Shown here piece by piece: positions 1 through 8,553 of a DNA stretch of 64,000 nucleotides. Each line of letters begins with the position of its first letter. The stretch's first letter is position 1. Below the pieces are notes generated by a model. The model was not told the DNA's origin. It saw nothing but the letters and a program-made list of their open reading frames with translations, and ran no database searches. The stretch is from contig NZ_WNKG01000014.1 of NCBI RefSeq assembly GCF_010119245.1, positions 1 through 64,000 on the forward strand, read 5' to 3'. This stretch comes from Cyclobacterium salsum. Lineage in GTDB: Bacteria > Bacteroidota > Bacteroidia > Cytophagales > Cyclobacteriaceae. Position numbers and translations under genes: made by a program.

Positions 1-30
1 AAGCCCTAAATGAGGAAAAAATCTCTATTC

Positions 31-163
31 CCTACAGCTGAAGCAGTAGGCAATTTATTAAAAGAATCCTGGTTTCAAGCGATGAATCTTCAAAAAAATG
101 AGGCGTTAGACTATTCCTCAAATTGGTTATTATCCAATAGGAATCGGGCTTTAGTCCATTCTT
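31..163. repeat. REP-like hairpin repeat, copy 1
   Basis: The element opens with CCTACAGCTGAAGCAGTAGG, whose ends CCTAC and GTAGG can pair, and closes with GAATCGGGCTTTAGTCCATTC, a hairpin around GGGCTTTAGTCC. The same two modules recur in the same order and orientation near 4500-4590. The arrangement resembles the short palindromic elements mobilised by RAYT (TnpA_REP) transposases, but no such transposase lies in this window. Confidence 0.6.
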
Positions 164-191
164 TTACATAGGTCCATAGGTTCCAATCGAT

Positions 192-749
192 TTACCCACC
201 TAGTATTTTCTGAATCCGGATGCGATGCACCCGTTGCAACAAAATCGGATAGCCATTTCCGATTATATTTAGCAAGGTGGTGAGAAAGAAAATGAAAGTA
301 TATCCCCGGAACAATAACATAACCGATGCAACACCAAGCAAAATAAAGGCCCCCAAATGGCCGAATTCGGATTGCCTGGTCTGGAAATCCAGGTTAGCAA
401 TCCCTGTTTTGGTGCCATCGAAATATTTCTTTCGCTGCTTCTCCTTACCCCAGAAGCCAATAAGCAGCATCCGTTTAAAATACTCCCCTCCCAACCCTTC
501 ATAAGTCGCTTTTAACCGCTCGGGTTCGCGAATTCGGTAATATGCGTCAGGAAGCAGCGTACTTGTCGGAAAAGCAAATCCCGGAAACGCAAAAACACCC
601 GTTAGAAATAGGGCTAACAAAAAAGAAATCAAAACTGATTCAATAAAAGACAAATCCGAGAGGTTATGGCGAAGTAGCCCATTCACCATTTCATAAGACC
701 TAAAGGCCAGAAAGAATGCGAGCAATAGAAAACCGATTTTCTTCAGCAT
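192..749 (-). CDS. CrtO-like integral membrane protein
   Basis: A 185-residue protein with hydrophobic segments at about residues 5-20, 35-60 and 135-165. The C-terminal pattern N-x-x-x-NGYPILLQR followed by a basic R-I-R run resembles the glycosyl-4,4'-diaponeurosporenoate acyltransferase (CrtO) family, whose members carry an N-x-YP-x-x-LQR motif in their last membrane segment. Known CrtO acylates a carotenoid glycoside, but no carotenoid genes are nearby, so that substrate is not implied. It is transcribed alone on the minus strand, about 135 bp downstream of the helicase gene. Family assignment rests on the C-terminal motif only; the function is unknown. Confidence 0.65.
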   Translation of the reverse strand: MLKKIGFLLLAFFLAFRSYEMVNGLLRHNLSDLSFIESVLISFLLALFLTGVFAFPGFAFPTSTLLPDAYYRIREPERLKATYEGLGGEYFKRMLLIGFWGKEKQRKKYFDGTKTGIANLDFQTRQSEFGHLGAFILLGVASVMLLFRGYTFIFFLTTLLNIIGNGYPILLQRVHRIRIQKILGG

Positions 750-885
750 CTGAATACGTATAGAAACGAAAAGAACGACATTTTTTTGAAAAAATCATCC
801 ATAAACAGGAAACTATTTAAATCAATTTAAAAAAAAATTGAAGATGAAACAGCGTCGGACGAAGAGGTAGATTTAAACTAACATA

Positions 886-3870
886 TTAGCCATCAAACAA
901 TGCTTTTTGATAAACACCTCCTTTGATTTTATTCATTAATTCCCGTATAAATTCATAATGTTTCACATAATGATTGGGTACAATTATTCTGTCGATATTT
1001 TTTGAATGCAGTAGTTGCATTTTAATCTTATCTGACTCAATTCGCTTTTTATTTTTAAAATGCTCTATACCATTTATTTCAAATACCACTTTTGGCATCC
1101 TACCCTGAAAAATGACGCCGTCAAATTCCTTTTTGTTTACATCCGGATTGTTTAATTCTCCCGGAAAAACATCGATTACCTTTACATTTCTTTCAAAACG
1201 GGTGCCTTGAATGGTGCAATAATGGCTCATTGTTTTATAAAATTCGTCTTCAAATTTGGAATCATTCGAAAATCCGATGGTAAACTTGTTTGCAGCGCTT
1301 TTTTGGATCTGGGTAGTACCATTTTTCTGAACATAATCAATCAGCGCGTACAAATCGTCATCTTTTCTGGATAACCTATCTATTGCCTTTTTATCGGCTA
1401 CCACAACCAAGTTATGCTGTGCCCTGGTAACGCCAACATTGATTAACTGGCTGTTGTTTTTTATCCAGTCGTAGGTTCTGGGGCTTGTGTTGCTGGATAT
1501 GGAAGTAGATATGATGATAGTTTTATTCTCTTGCCCCTGGATTTTGTGAATTGTACCGCAACTCACAGAAGAATCAATTTCGGCATTTGCTTTTGCCTTA
1601 TTCAGGTAATGATTCAAAACTTCTTGCTGATTTCGAAAGGGGGTGATGATAAACGTATCCGTTAACTTATTTTCGGCGATGTATTTGACTATTTCCTGTG
1701 CTTCTTCAATGCACGCATTTCTATCCTTTTGGTTTACATTATTCACATCTATCAGCTTCACCTCACCTTTTATTGTAGTCTTCGAAAGGTTTAATCTGTT
1801 CTCATAAAACCGCATGTTAGAATAATTGATAATTTTCCTTCCACAGCGATAATGGTAGCTTAGCAAAATGTCTCTGGAAATATTATCTATCCTTTTATAA
1901 ATGGACAGAATAGAATTATTATAGTAATCGTAGGTATTATCTACACCAAACTGGCTCATCAGGTGTCGATTTCTGCTTTCTTCAAAAACAACAATCGGCT
2001 TTAGCTGGTTTGTATCGCCAATCAGAACCATGTTTTTGCATTTTGAAATCGGGATCAGGCTGGTGGCTATATCGCACTGCCCGGCTTCATCCATTACCAG
2101 TAAATTAAATTTATATTTCCGTCCCAACTTACGACTGGATATATTGGTTGTAAGGATAATGGGGAATATTTTTGTGAGCTTCTCTAGGTTTTCGTCATCG
2201 GCAATCCATTTATTAAATTCCTTTACCTGTTTTTCGGATTCCTCAATAGCCAGTATTTCTATCAGTGGAGTAAAATCCTTGCTATTCAAACGCTTTACAT
2301 AGCGCAAGGATTCGAAGTAGAAAAACTGCAACAGCTGTTGGTTATCTTTTATCACTTCAAATAAATTGTCCAGATCATCATTGTTGGTTTCTGGGATTTG
2401 GCTTAGTTTTTCTTCAATGGCCTGTTTTTCCTTTTCCAGTAAATGATTTTTTCCTTTTGACAACAAACTGCTAACGAAAGACAGGTTTTGTGTCTGTTCC
2501 ATGCTGGTTTCATAATTCTTAATCTTCTCCAGCAATTTTCTGTTTTTCTCTTTCGACTTTTCTTTGATATTAAACAAGAGTTTTTCCTTAGGCACATCTT
2601 TTGTTTCAAAGGCAACCCTTTCTCTAATTAAATCCAGTGCCTGGGCGACGCATTTGTTGTTCCCAAGCCTGAGTACAGGAAGCAGGATTTCCTTGTTCCG
2701 GTACCTGCCAATGTATAGTTTATCCTTAATTCCATCAATAGGTACATTGTTGTTTGACGAAATCAATAGCGTTTTGCCATTGGTGAGGCAATTCACAATA
2801 ATATTCAATATGGTTTGCGTTTTGCCGGTTCCGGGTGGTCCTTGCACATAGGTGATGGGGTATTTCAACGCATTGTAAATGGTTTGAATCTGATCAATAT
2901 TAATATTCCGGTCATACAGCGCAATATGCGGTTCGGTTCGGTTTTGCCTGTCCAGCAATGATAGGTTTTGAAAAAATGCCTTTAAGGGAACCTCCATTTC
3001 TTTTTGCTCATAGGCAGCGTGTATGTTATCGTAAATTCCAGCTATATCTATCTGTGCATATCCCAAAACAACTACCTCCGGCCTGGTATTTGGCATTTCG
3101 CCGGTTTTAAAATTGGCCCGCAATAGGGCTAACGCTTCGGACCTATCCCTTAGGTACATCGCTTCATAATCTTCCGGACTCAAATCGGTGTAGTAGGATA
3201 AGGAATGCTTTACATCCTTGATATAAAAGTTGGGATTGAATTGTGTTTTGCTACCTACATGCAGGGTTTTGTCGACGGGATCTAGCTCGAGTTTGCGGTA
3301 GGCAATTACAAATTTACCTTTTGAATATAAATCAATCGAAAATTCACTTATCGCCAGCTCGTAGTTAAAATACTTGTTGTAATCATTATGATAGATATCT
3401 TTTATGATCTGTTTTTGCTGTTCGTCGGATAACGGATACGGATTTTTCTTCGCCAATTCTGTTAAGTCCACCCCCGGAATTAAATGGGCTTTGTAAAGAA
3501 AGGGGTCCTTATTGGCTTTGTAACATTCCAGGTAGTAGTTTAATATACTATTGTCATACCGGTCAAATTCAAAAACCTGTAAACTTTCATCCTCTTCCAG
3601 CTTTCTAATCAGCTTTTCCGATACCTCATAGTGTGAAAATTTCAGGATTTCAGCAGTCTGAATGCTGGAAATAAAAATTTTGGCATCTCTGATGGGGTCA
3701 TCTTTGGTAACATTAAACATGTTTACCCACAGTTCACCCTTTGCATTGATATCTAGAATGCTTATCCAAAAAGGAGTAATCTCCCCGCTCCTATTTTGGT
3801 AGGTAATACTCAGGTATCTCCCTTCGCGTATGGCTTTACCAATAAGTGTGGTGATTTTTTTGTCGATCAT
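886..3870 (-). CDS. SF1 helicase with WYL-like N-terminus and PD-(D/E)XK-like nuclease tail
   Basis: A 994-residue superfamily 1 DNA/RNA helicase of the AAA_11/AAA_12 (Upf1-like, COG1112) type. Walker A GPPGTGKT lies near residue 345 and Walker B DEAGQCD near 593. Further motifs include GDTNQLKP, a late GTIHKIQGQE and NVGVTRAQ. Residues 1-80 (AIREGRYLSITYQN followed by a beta-rich stretch) resemble a WYL ligand-sensing domain. Residues 870-990 contain FDGVIF, FEINGIEH and a later D-K-x-K, the layout of DUF2726/Vsr-like PD-(D/E)XK nucleases, although a conserved acidic position is Asn here. A charged helical insert lies between the Walker motifs (about residues 410-490). Helicase-nuclease proteins of this plan occur in phage-defence systems. 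The gene stands alone between repeat copies; the defence role is inferred. Confidence 0.85.
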   Translation of the reverse strand: MIDKKITTLIGKAIREGRYLSITYQNRSGEITPFWISILDINAKGELWVNMFNVTKDDPIRDAKIFISSIQTAEILKFSHYEVSEKLIRKLEEDESLQVFEFDRYDNSILNYYLECYKANKDPFLYKAHLIPGVDLTELAKKNPYPLSDEQQKQIIKDIYHNDYNKYFNYELAISEFSIDLYSKGKFVIAYRKLELDPVDKTLHVGSKTQFNPNFYIKDVKHSLSYYTDLSPEDYEAMYLRDRSEALALLRANFKTGEMPNTRPEVVVLGYAQIDIAGIYDNIHAAYEQKEMEVPLKAFFQNLSLLDRQNRTEPHIALYDRNINIDQIQTIYNALKYPITYVQGPPGTGKTQTILNIIVNCLTNGKTLLISSNNNVPIDGIKDKLYIGRYRNKEILLPVLRLGNNKCVAQALDLIRERVAFETKDVPKEKLLFNIKEKSKEKNRKLLEKIKNYETSMEQTQNLSFVSSLLSKGKNHLLEKEKQAIEEKLSQIPETNNDDLDNLFEVIKDNQQLLQFFYFESLRYVKRLNSKDFTPLIEILAIEESEKQVKEFNKWIADDENLEKLTKIFPIILTTNISSRKLGRKYKFNLLVMDEAGQCDIATSLIPISKCKNMVLIGDTNQLKPIVVFEESRNRHLMSQFGVDNTYDYYNNSILSIYKRIDNISRDILLSYHYRCGRKIINYSNMRFYENRLNLSKTTIKGEVKLIDVNNVNQKDRNACIEEAQEIVKYIAENKLTDTFIITPFRNQQEVLNHYLNKAKANAEIDSSVSCGTIHKIQGQENKTIIISTSISSNTSPRTYDWIKNNSQLINVGVTRAQHNLVVVADKKAIDRLSRKDDDLYALIDYVQKNGTTQIQKSAANKFTIGFSNDSKFEDEFYKTMSHYCTIQGTRFERNVKVIDVFPGELNNPDVNKKEFDGVIFQGRMPKVVFEINGIEHFKNKKRIESDKIKMQLLHSKNIDRIIVPNHYVKHYEFIRELMNKIKGGVYQKALFDG

Positions 3871-4005
3871 TTTGGGTGCTCTTATTCTACATCTGCCCCT
3901 AAAACTAGTTCAGCAAATGTAATTTTAAAAATAGCAACGTTTTCAATTTCTATCTCCTGAAACCTTTCGAACCGCGCTAACTTTCGTCTTAAAAAATGAA
4001 TGCAG

Positions 4006-4199
4006 CTATTGGTGTCTAAAAGGTACTTCATTCGGAACCAGTATCTCATGCTTTTCAACTCGTGCTTCTAATTTCTTTGGAATCGTTGTTGTCTTCCCAT
4101 GCTATAAAAAGTGATTTCAAGGCCCTCTCCCCTTCCTTTATTTCGAGAGATGCGGTCAATTTTTCCAATGGCTTGTTATTTTAACGTGAGGCTTGCCAT
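4006..4199 (-). pseudogene. Decayed small gene, frameshifted
   Basis: Reading leftwards from an ATG at 4199, MASLTLK runs into a stop, but a one-base shift in the A-run opens a protein-like frame (NNKPLEKLTASLEIKEGER and on to WEDNNDSKEI) that ends at 4055. A further shift continues as RVEKHEILVPNEVPF to a stop at 4006. The pieces have ordinary protein composition and join in order on one strand, which suggests a gene of about 65 codons broken by two frameshifts. No family was recognised, and chance remains possible. Confidence 0.35.
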
Positions 4200-4460
4200 G
4201 CTTTTTGCTTCAATTTACGAAATTAATAGGTCGATGGTCAACTGTTTCAAAAATTAAATTCTTAATCAAACAAAAACCAATGTCCTATCGAAGGGAGATT
4301 TTACCTGTTGGCCTGATCCCATCAGCCGCCTTGGTCCTCTTAGAAACCCCAACATAAATAGAAATGCTCCGTTAGCCCAGTTCATAGAATAGAATCTCAA
4401 ACCATCGCCTAAATGGATCAAATGGTGAAATTTGGGTTGGAAAGGTTCAAAGATAAAAGA

Positions 4461-4626
4461 TTTGGCTAAAGCCAATGATGGGGTAAAAATTCAATGATGC
4501 CTACAGCTGAAGCAGTAGGCAATTGATTATCAGGACTCGGGTTTTAAATAAACGTTTCCTCTATAGGAATGCGGCTTTAGCCCATTCTTAAAATTGGAAT
4601 AGAAATACCCCTGGCTTTAGCCAAAA
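4461..4626. repeat. REP-like palindrome cluster, copy 2
   Basis: Four short palindromic modules lie in about 165 bp: TTTGGCTAAAGCCAA (4461-4475), CCTACAGCTGAAGCAGTAGG (4500-4519), GAATGCGGCTTTAGCCCATTC (4568-4588) and CTGGCTTTAGCCA (4611-4623). Each has a GGCTTTAGCC or GGCTAAAGCC core or its AGCTGAAGC variant. The second and third reproduce the order and orientation of the copy at 31-163. The rest of the 850-bp gap from 3871 to 4718 holds only the decayed gene at 4006-4199. Confidence 0.6.
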
Positions 4627-4718
4627 TGAATACCTCAAGCAGCTGGCCACAAATCAACATCCGGTGCCAACAAGGAATACGGCACTAAGGGCAACCATCC
4701 CCTTTTAAAATTCCTAAA

Positions 4719-5126
4719 TCAACTAAAAATAACCGCAAACAAGAACGTTACCGCAATGGTAATCAACGTCGCAATAGCACCTATTCCAGCCGCTTTCCAG
4801 GCAGAATAAAATGCCCCATTCGATGCCTTATGATCTTTTAGTCGTTCCCCTTGAATGCTCTCAACGATTAGGTAGATGATCACTGTATAAATTAATGGAA
4901 TGAGGGCACTAGGTATGCTATCAATCGCCTCTTCCGGAATCAAGAAAATGCCGGCAAAAAGTACTATGCTGGCTATTACTCCTATAACAAGCGATTTTTT
5001 GGCATGATCAGGTTGTTCGAAGGTCTCATAATTTTTCTTAACCAAATATCCGGCAGCAAGCGGTCCCCCTACGAAAGTGGCAATCGCTATGGCTCTTGTT
5101 GAGTAAATTTTTTTTGGTTCTTCCAT
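4719..5126 (-). CDS. Small four-helix membrane protein, unknown function
   Basis: A 135-residue protein beginning MEEPKKIYSTRAIAIATFVGG. The reading frame is open further upstream to 5270, but the ATG at 5126 is preceded by AAAGGAGTT at ribosome-binding distance, so that start was chosen. Hydrophobic segments lie at about residues 12-28, 43-61, 68-88 and 107-133, with a charged cytoplasmic-looking loop (ESIQGERLKDHKASNG) between the third and fourth. No catalytic motif and no recognised family. It is isolated between the hairpin repeats and the palindrome-rich stretch that follows. Confidence 0.75.
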   Translation of the reverse strand: MEEPKKIYSTRAIAIATFVGGPLAAGYLVKKNYETFEQPDHAKKSLVIGVIASIVLFAGIFLIPEEAIDSIPSALIPLIYTVIIYLIVESIQGERLKDHKASNGAFYSAWKAAGIGAIATLITIAVTFLFAVIFS

Positions 5127-5564
5127 TTTATGTATAACTCCTTTAAGGTATTGATTTGGTTTATCGTGCCGGTTTCCTAACATTAGCGGGGCCAAGCCTA
5201 TATCCAAGAAAAAAGGCAAGAATCCCCATCCCACTCCGCTTGCACACCCCTCTTGGTTTTGCTTTCCCACCAGAAATTAATAATACTAACTTTTTCTTAA
5301 ATGACCATCGAACGGAGCCTTTATCTGTAGCCATAACAGCCTGCCGATCAACTTTTCCTGTTTCTGTGCCCCAATTGCTACCGAAAACATCTCAAACCCC
5401 TGCTGCGTGATACTTGCCAAAGGACATGCATTCCTGTTTGGTCAAAAGGACACCCTATTGATAACTGGCTATAAAGATCTACGGATAAATGATTTTTGGA
5501 AAGCCCACAATTACCTGGCAACAGCCTACTTTTCAAGTCCCGGTAGGAATCGTTTTAGCTCCGG

Positions 5565-6010
5565 AGGGTACTTCGGAAGTACCCTACCCCACTTGTTAAG
5601 TACTCCCCCCGGCTTCTGAAGTGGGAGGGGGTACATCAAACTGACAACGTTGGCGTTCGGAACTCGAACGCTGCGGTTCGGAACCCGGCGGTTGAAGCGA
5701 AAATGCTCCCATTTTTGCATAAAAACCGAAGCGTTCCGGTTAAATCACAAATTTTTTGCCATTTTGGCCGGTATTTTCCGGTCCGGAACTCGACAAGGGG
5801 TACTTCCGAAGTGGGGGGGAGTACTTCCGAACTCGGCCTGTCAGGTTTTTAGATGCAAGCTTGCAGTTCGGAACCGGGTGCTTGCGGAATTTTAGTGAAA
5901 TCTTGCGCCATTTTGGCAGATCGTTAAGGCTAAAAGCCACGAACTTGCGGTTTAAAGCCGAATCGTTTCGGATCGGAACCGCTCGTTTGAAGCTTGGAAG
6001 TGTAGCCATG
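5565..6010. repeat. Palindrome-rich degenerate repeat tract
   Basis: Starts with a perfect 21-bp inverted repeat (5565-5585, around GGTACTTCGGAAGTACC), followed by C-rich and G-rich arms that can pair (5586-5634). The core GTTCGGAAC or a one- or two-base variant occurs at 5655, 5676, 5781, 5866 and 5971, and GTACTTCCGAA at 5800 and 5821. Overlapping open frames on both strands across 5650-6090 show few stops, but their products have no family character. The rest of the gap (5127-5564 and 6011-6219) shows nothing recognisable. Confidence 0.55.
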
Positions 6011-6219
6011 AGGCTAAGCGCCTCCCCTTTCCGGCTTCGAGATTGTCTATTAGGGTATTGGATGGGCATTTGGAACGGAGTTTATCCATGAATGGAAAAA
6101 ATAAACGGATGCAGGATGACATCCATTCCTTGCGCCCACTAATTGATCAACCTTACTGAGTTAAAATCCTTGGTTTAGTATTGGTAGAATTCATTCACAT
6201 CAGGCCCCAATGCTACTAG

Positions 6220-6474
6220 TTAAAATGGTAAATCTTCTATTTCATTATCTGATGAATCGGTTTTTTGTTTAGTTGATTCACCGGAATTATTAATAAAATC
6301 TTTTTCATAGCTTATTTCCCAATATTCTCCATTTATTAAACGATCAATATCAGATGCATTCTCCTTAAAGAAATCTTCTTCTGGTATGCCATCTATGAGA
6401 TAAATTCTCCGAAATTTCATTTTACCACCAACAAAGTAGGATTCCTTTATGTAATCACGTCCATTTTTAACCAT
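6220..6474 (-). CDS. Small hypothetical protein
   Basis: An 84-residue protein of natural composition: a basic start (MVKNGRDYIKESYF), a beta-like middle (KFRRIYLIDGIPEEDFF) and an acidic, polar tail ending EIEDLPF. AAGGAAAA lies a few bases upstream of the ATG as a possible ribosome-binding site. There is no signal peptide, membrane segment or known motif. It sits about 260 bp downstream of the AlbA_2-domain gene on the same strand and may be a small partner or cargo of the same accessory region. The function is not recognised. Confidence 0.5.
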   Translation of the reverse strand: MVKNGRDYIKESYFVGGKMKFRRIYLIDGIPEEDFFKENASDIDRLINGEYWEISYEKDFINNSGESTKQKTDSSDNEIEDLPF

Positions 6475-6737
6475 ATGAATTTTCCTTTTTTTCTTAAATC
6501 TATCTTAATTCTAATTTGTTGCACAATCATTCTTTCAACGTGGCAACGGGATTCAGCTTGGAGACGGCGGGCATTCGGAGCCGTTCTCTTCCAGCCTACT
6601 CCTAACTTTTTAAAGATACTGGATTTTCTATTTACTCTGAACCGCCCGGTGGATCCAAGGTGATGTTATCGCTTCGGTGTTTTTCTCTGTTCATTTACTT
6701 CTCTTATTTGATTTGCCCTATGAGCCAATTGAGCCAA

Positions 6738-8069
6738 TTATGAGCCAATCAAAACATAGGTTGTTCCTGCTCCAACTTCTCCACTTCTGCCCAATACCTT
6801 GAATTTTTCAACAAGTTCAGTAAGGTCTCTCGTAGCAGTTGCTTTTGAAACATCATTTAAAGTCTGATAATCACTGTTATTTATTTTCCCGTTGTCTTTT
6901 ACGAAAAGCACAGCTTTTATTTGTCGTTCATTAAGTCCAAGGTCTTTAAGTTGATTGTAGTTAAAAATGTCCTTTCTAAACTCAACCCAAAAACCCGAAC
7001 TTTTAAAAAAGAACAAGGGCGCAGGAAGTCCAAAATTAAAGCACTGCTCTGTCATTTTCGAAATACCCCGACCCCAAGATTCAATGTATCCGCTACGAAA
7101 AAGTGCATTTGCAATATCTGGGTTGAATGGCTTTGATGAGTGTTTGTCTAAAAGTGTTTCAATTGTCCAATTTTCAGGTAGTTGTCCTTCGTTCCAAATC
7201 ATTAACTTGTCATTATAAACACTGATTTGAATTGGAACACCACCCGAATAGTCTTTATGGGCAACAGCATTTAGTAATGCTTCCCTGATTGCTTCTTTTG
7301 GATACTCGTATGTTTCCACACGATTCAACCCTTCATAGCTTATCAAAGCCTTGATGTATTTTGTGAAAAGCAACTCTGTGGTCTTTTCAATTTGTTCAAA
7401 AAGATTACCGTGGATTTCATCCTGAAATCTCAAATCACTGTCACTTTCAAAAAATCCAATTTTTATGTAAGCCCCTGTTACATATTTTTCAGGATTTGTA
7501 TAAAAAAGCAGGATAGAGGCACGCTTAAGAAATTTTCCTTCCTTGAGTTGAAGATTCTCAATAAGATGCTCGTTGCTGTCAGCTAAATTTTCTTCATCGA
7601 TTCTTTGGCTTCTGAAAGCTCGTTTTCGAAAAAAATCAAATGTTTCTTGCTTAAGATCATTAGTTGAAACATTCGGAACAGGAACTCCATCCCATCTTTT
7701 TCCTTTTTTCTGAAGGAGAAATTTGTCAAGTGCTGCCCCCTTTAATTCCTGTTTGGTACTTCCGCTTCTATAATGATATTGTCCTTTGTAATTGACTGGA
7801 TAAGGATATTGCTCAACAAGAATTTCAATAAATCTCCCTACGTCGGTTTGGTGCAGATTAACATCAACCAAAATCCCTAAAGTATCTCTGACCTTGTTTG
7901 GGATTTCTTCCATTAGATTTTTAGCATCTTTCAAGTCGACTACTTTTCCTGTGTCGTCTTTACCGATAAAAATAATACCACCATAAGCATTGGCAAAACC
8001 ACAAATCCATTTCAGGTATTCGTCTCTCCAGGTTACTTTGAGCTCAATTTTTTGCGATTCTGATGTCAC
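6738..8069 (-). CDS. AlbA_2 (Schlafen-like) domain ATP-binding regulator
   Basis: A 443-residue protein with three recognisable parts. Residues 5-115 (IELKVTWRDEYLKWICGFAN, then GGIIFIGKDD) form an AlbA_2/SLFN AlbA-type nucleic-acid-binding domain. Residues 255-345 carry the HATPase_c_4 region (EAIREALLNAVAHKDYS, then FNPDIANALFRSGYIESWGRG). Residues 375-443 form a winged helix (GLNERQIKAVLFV and SKATATRDLTELVEK). This is the plan of proteins often misnamed RecG-like transcriptional regulators; some act in stress response or defence. The start keeps the whole first domain. A perfect 19-bp palindrome lies 15-33 nt upstream, suggesting autoregulation. Confidence 0.88.
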   Translation of the reverse strand: MTSESQKIELKVTWRDEYLKWICGFANAYGGIIFIGKDDTGKVVDLKDAKNLMEEIPNKVRDTLGILVDVNLHQTDVGRFIEILVEQYPYPVNYKGQYHYRSGSTKQELKGAALDKFLLQKKGKRWDGVPVPNVSTNDLKQETFDFFRKRAFRSQRIDEENLADSNEHLIENLQLKEGKFLKRASILLFYTNPEKYVTGAYIKIGFFESDSDLRFQDEIHGNLFEQIEKTTELLFTKYIKALISYEGLNRVETYEYPKEAIREALLNAVAHKDYSGGVPIQISVYNDKLMIWNEGQLPENWTIETLLDKHSSKPFNPDIANALFRSGYIESWGRGISKMTEQCFNFGLPAPLFFFKSSGFWVEFRKDIFNYNQLKDLGLNERQIKAVLFVKDNGKINNSDYQTLNDVSKATATRDLTELVEKFKVLGRSGEVGAGTTYVLIGS

Positions 8070-8083
8070 TACAGATAGTTAAT

Positions 8084-8102
8084 AATTTATAAGTTATAAA
8101 TT
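8084..8102. promoter_or_regulatory. 19-bp perfect palindrome, candidate operator
   Basis: AATTTATAAGTTATAAATT is a perfect inverted repeat of two 9-bp arms around one G. It lies 15 to 33 nt upstream of the AlbA_2-domain gene start, where a promoter would be expected. That gene encodes a likely DNA-binding protein, so autoregulation is plausible. The site is AT-only apart from its centre, so chance is not excluded. Confidence 0.4.
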
Positions 8103-8553
8103 TACTCTTTTTCCTAATGTCATTTTGATATTCGGGTTTTCTACACTGAGCGATAACTCATATTATATACCAAACAAAAATCAGGCTTATCCAACCATTT
8201 ACGACTGGATACCCCTCATTAGTCTGTTTTTTTGTCAGGGTTTATTTTTTCGACTATTGCTATGTCCGATAGGGAAGTAAGCCATTTAACCCGAAGTTTC
8301 GTCAGCCTTTGAAAATACATCGAGCTTCCATGGAAAAGTTGTCCTACAGCCGTTTCCAAATCCTACCACACACACGAACAATATAGTAGTTTTATTTAAG
8401 AATGGCTTGGAATACCGTCCAAAAAATCCAGCCAACCGAATAAAAATAACCTGGGTACAAGAAAAAAATACGCCAGAACAAAACCAGCCGCTCCCTCCTT
8501 CCCGAAAAACGTCCCGGGGGAAGAACCGATCATTCACTACCTCCCTCTTGTGA
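8103..8553. other. Intergenic stretch with no recognised feature
   Basis: About 450 bp between the AlbA_2-domain gene and the end of the SMP-30 gene. The left part probably holds the promoter of the leftward AlbA_2 gene. The remainder contains no protein-like frame, no tRNA-like fold and no clear intrinsic terminator. Confidence 0.5.

Noticed and set aside
4266-4475. 69-codon minus-strand frame upstream of the hairpin cluster
   Set aside because: Composition is not protein-like, it runs into a palindrome, and no ribosome-binding site precedes it.
5650-6091. Overlapping open frames of 81-111 codons on both strands
   Set aside because: They coincide with the palindrome and repeat tract, overlap each other in several frames, have no family motif and have no ribosome-binding site of note.
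6475-6663. 62-codon plus-strand frame beginning MNFPFFLKS
   Set aside because: It starts next to the end of the opposite-strand small gene, and its second half is not protein-like; a membrane peptide could not be excluded but is not supported.
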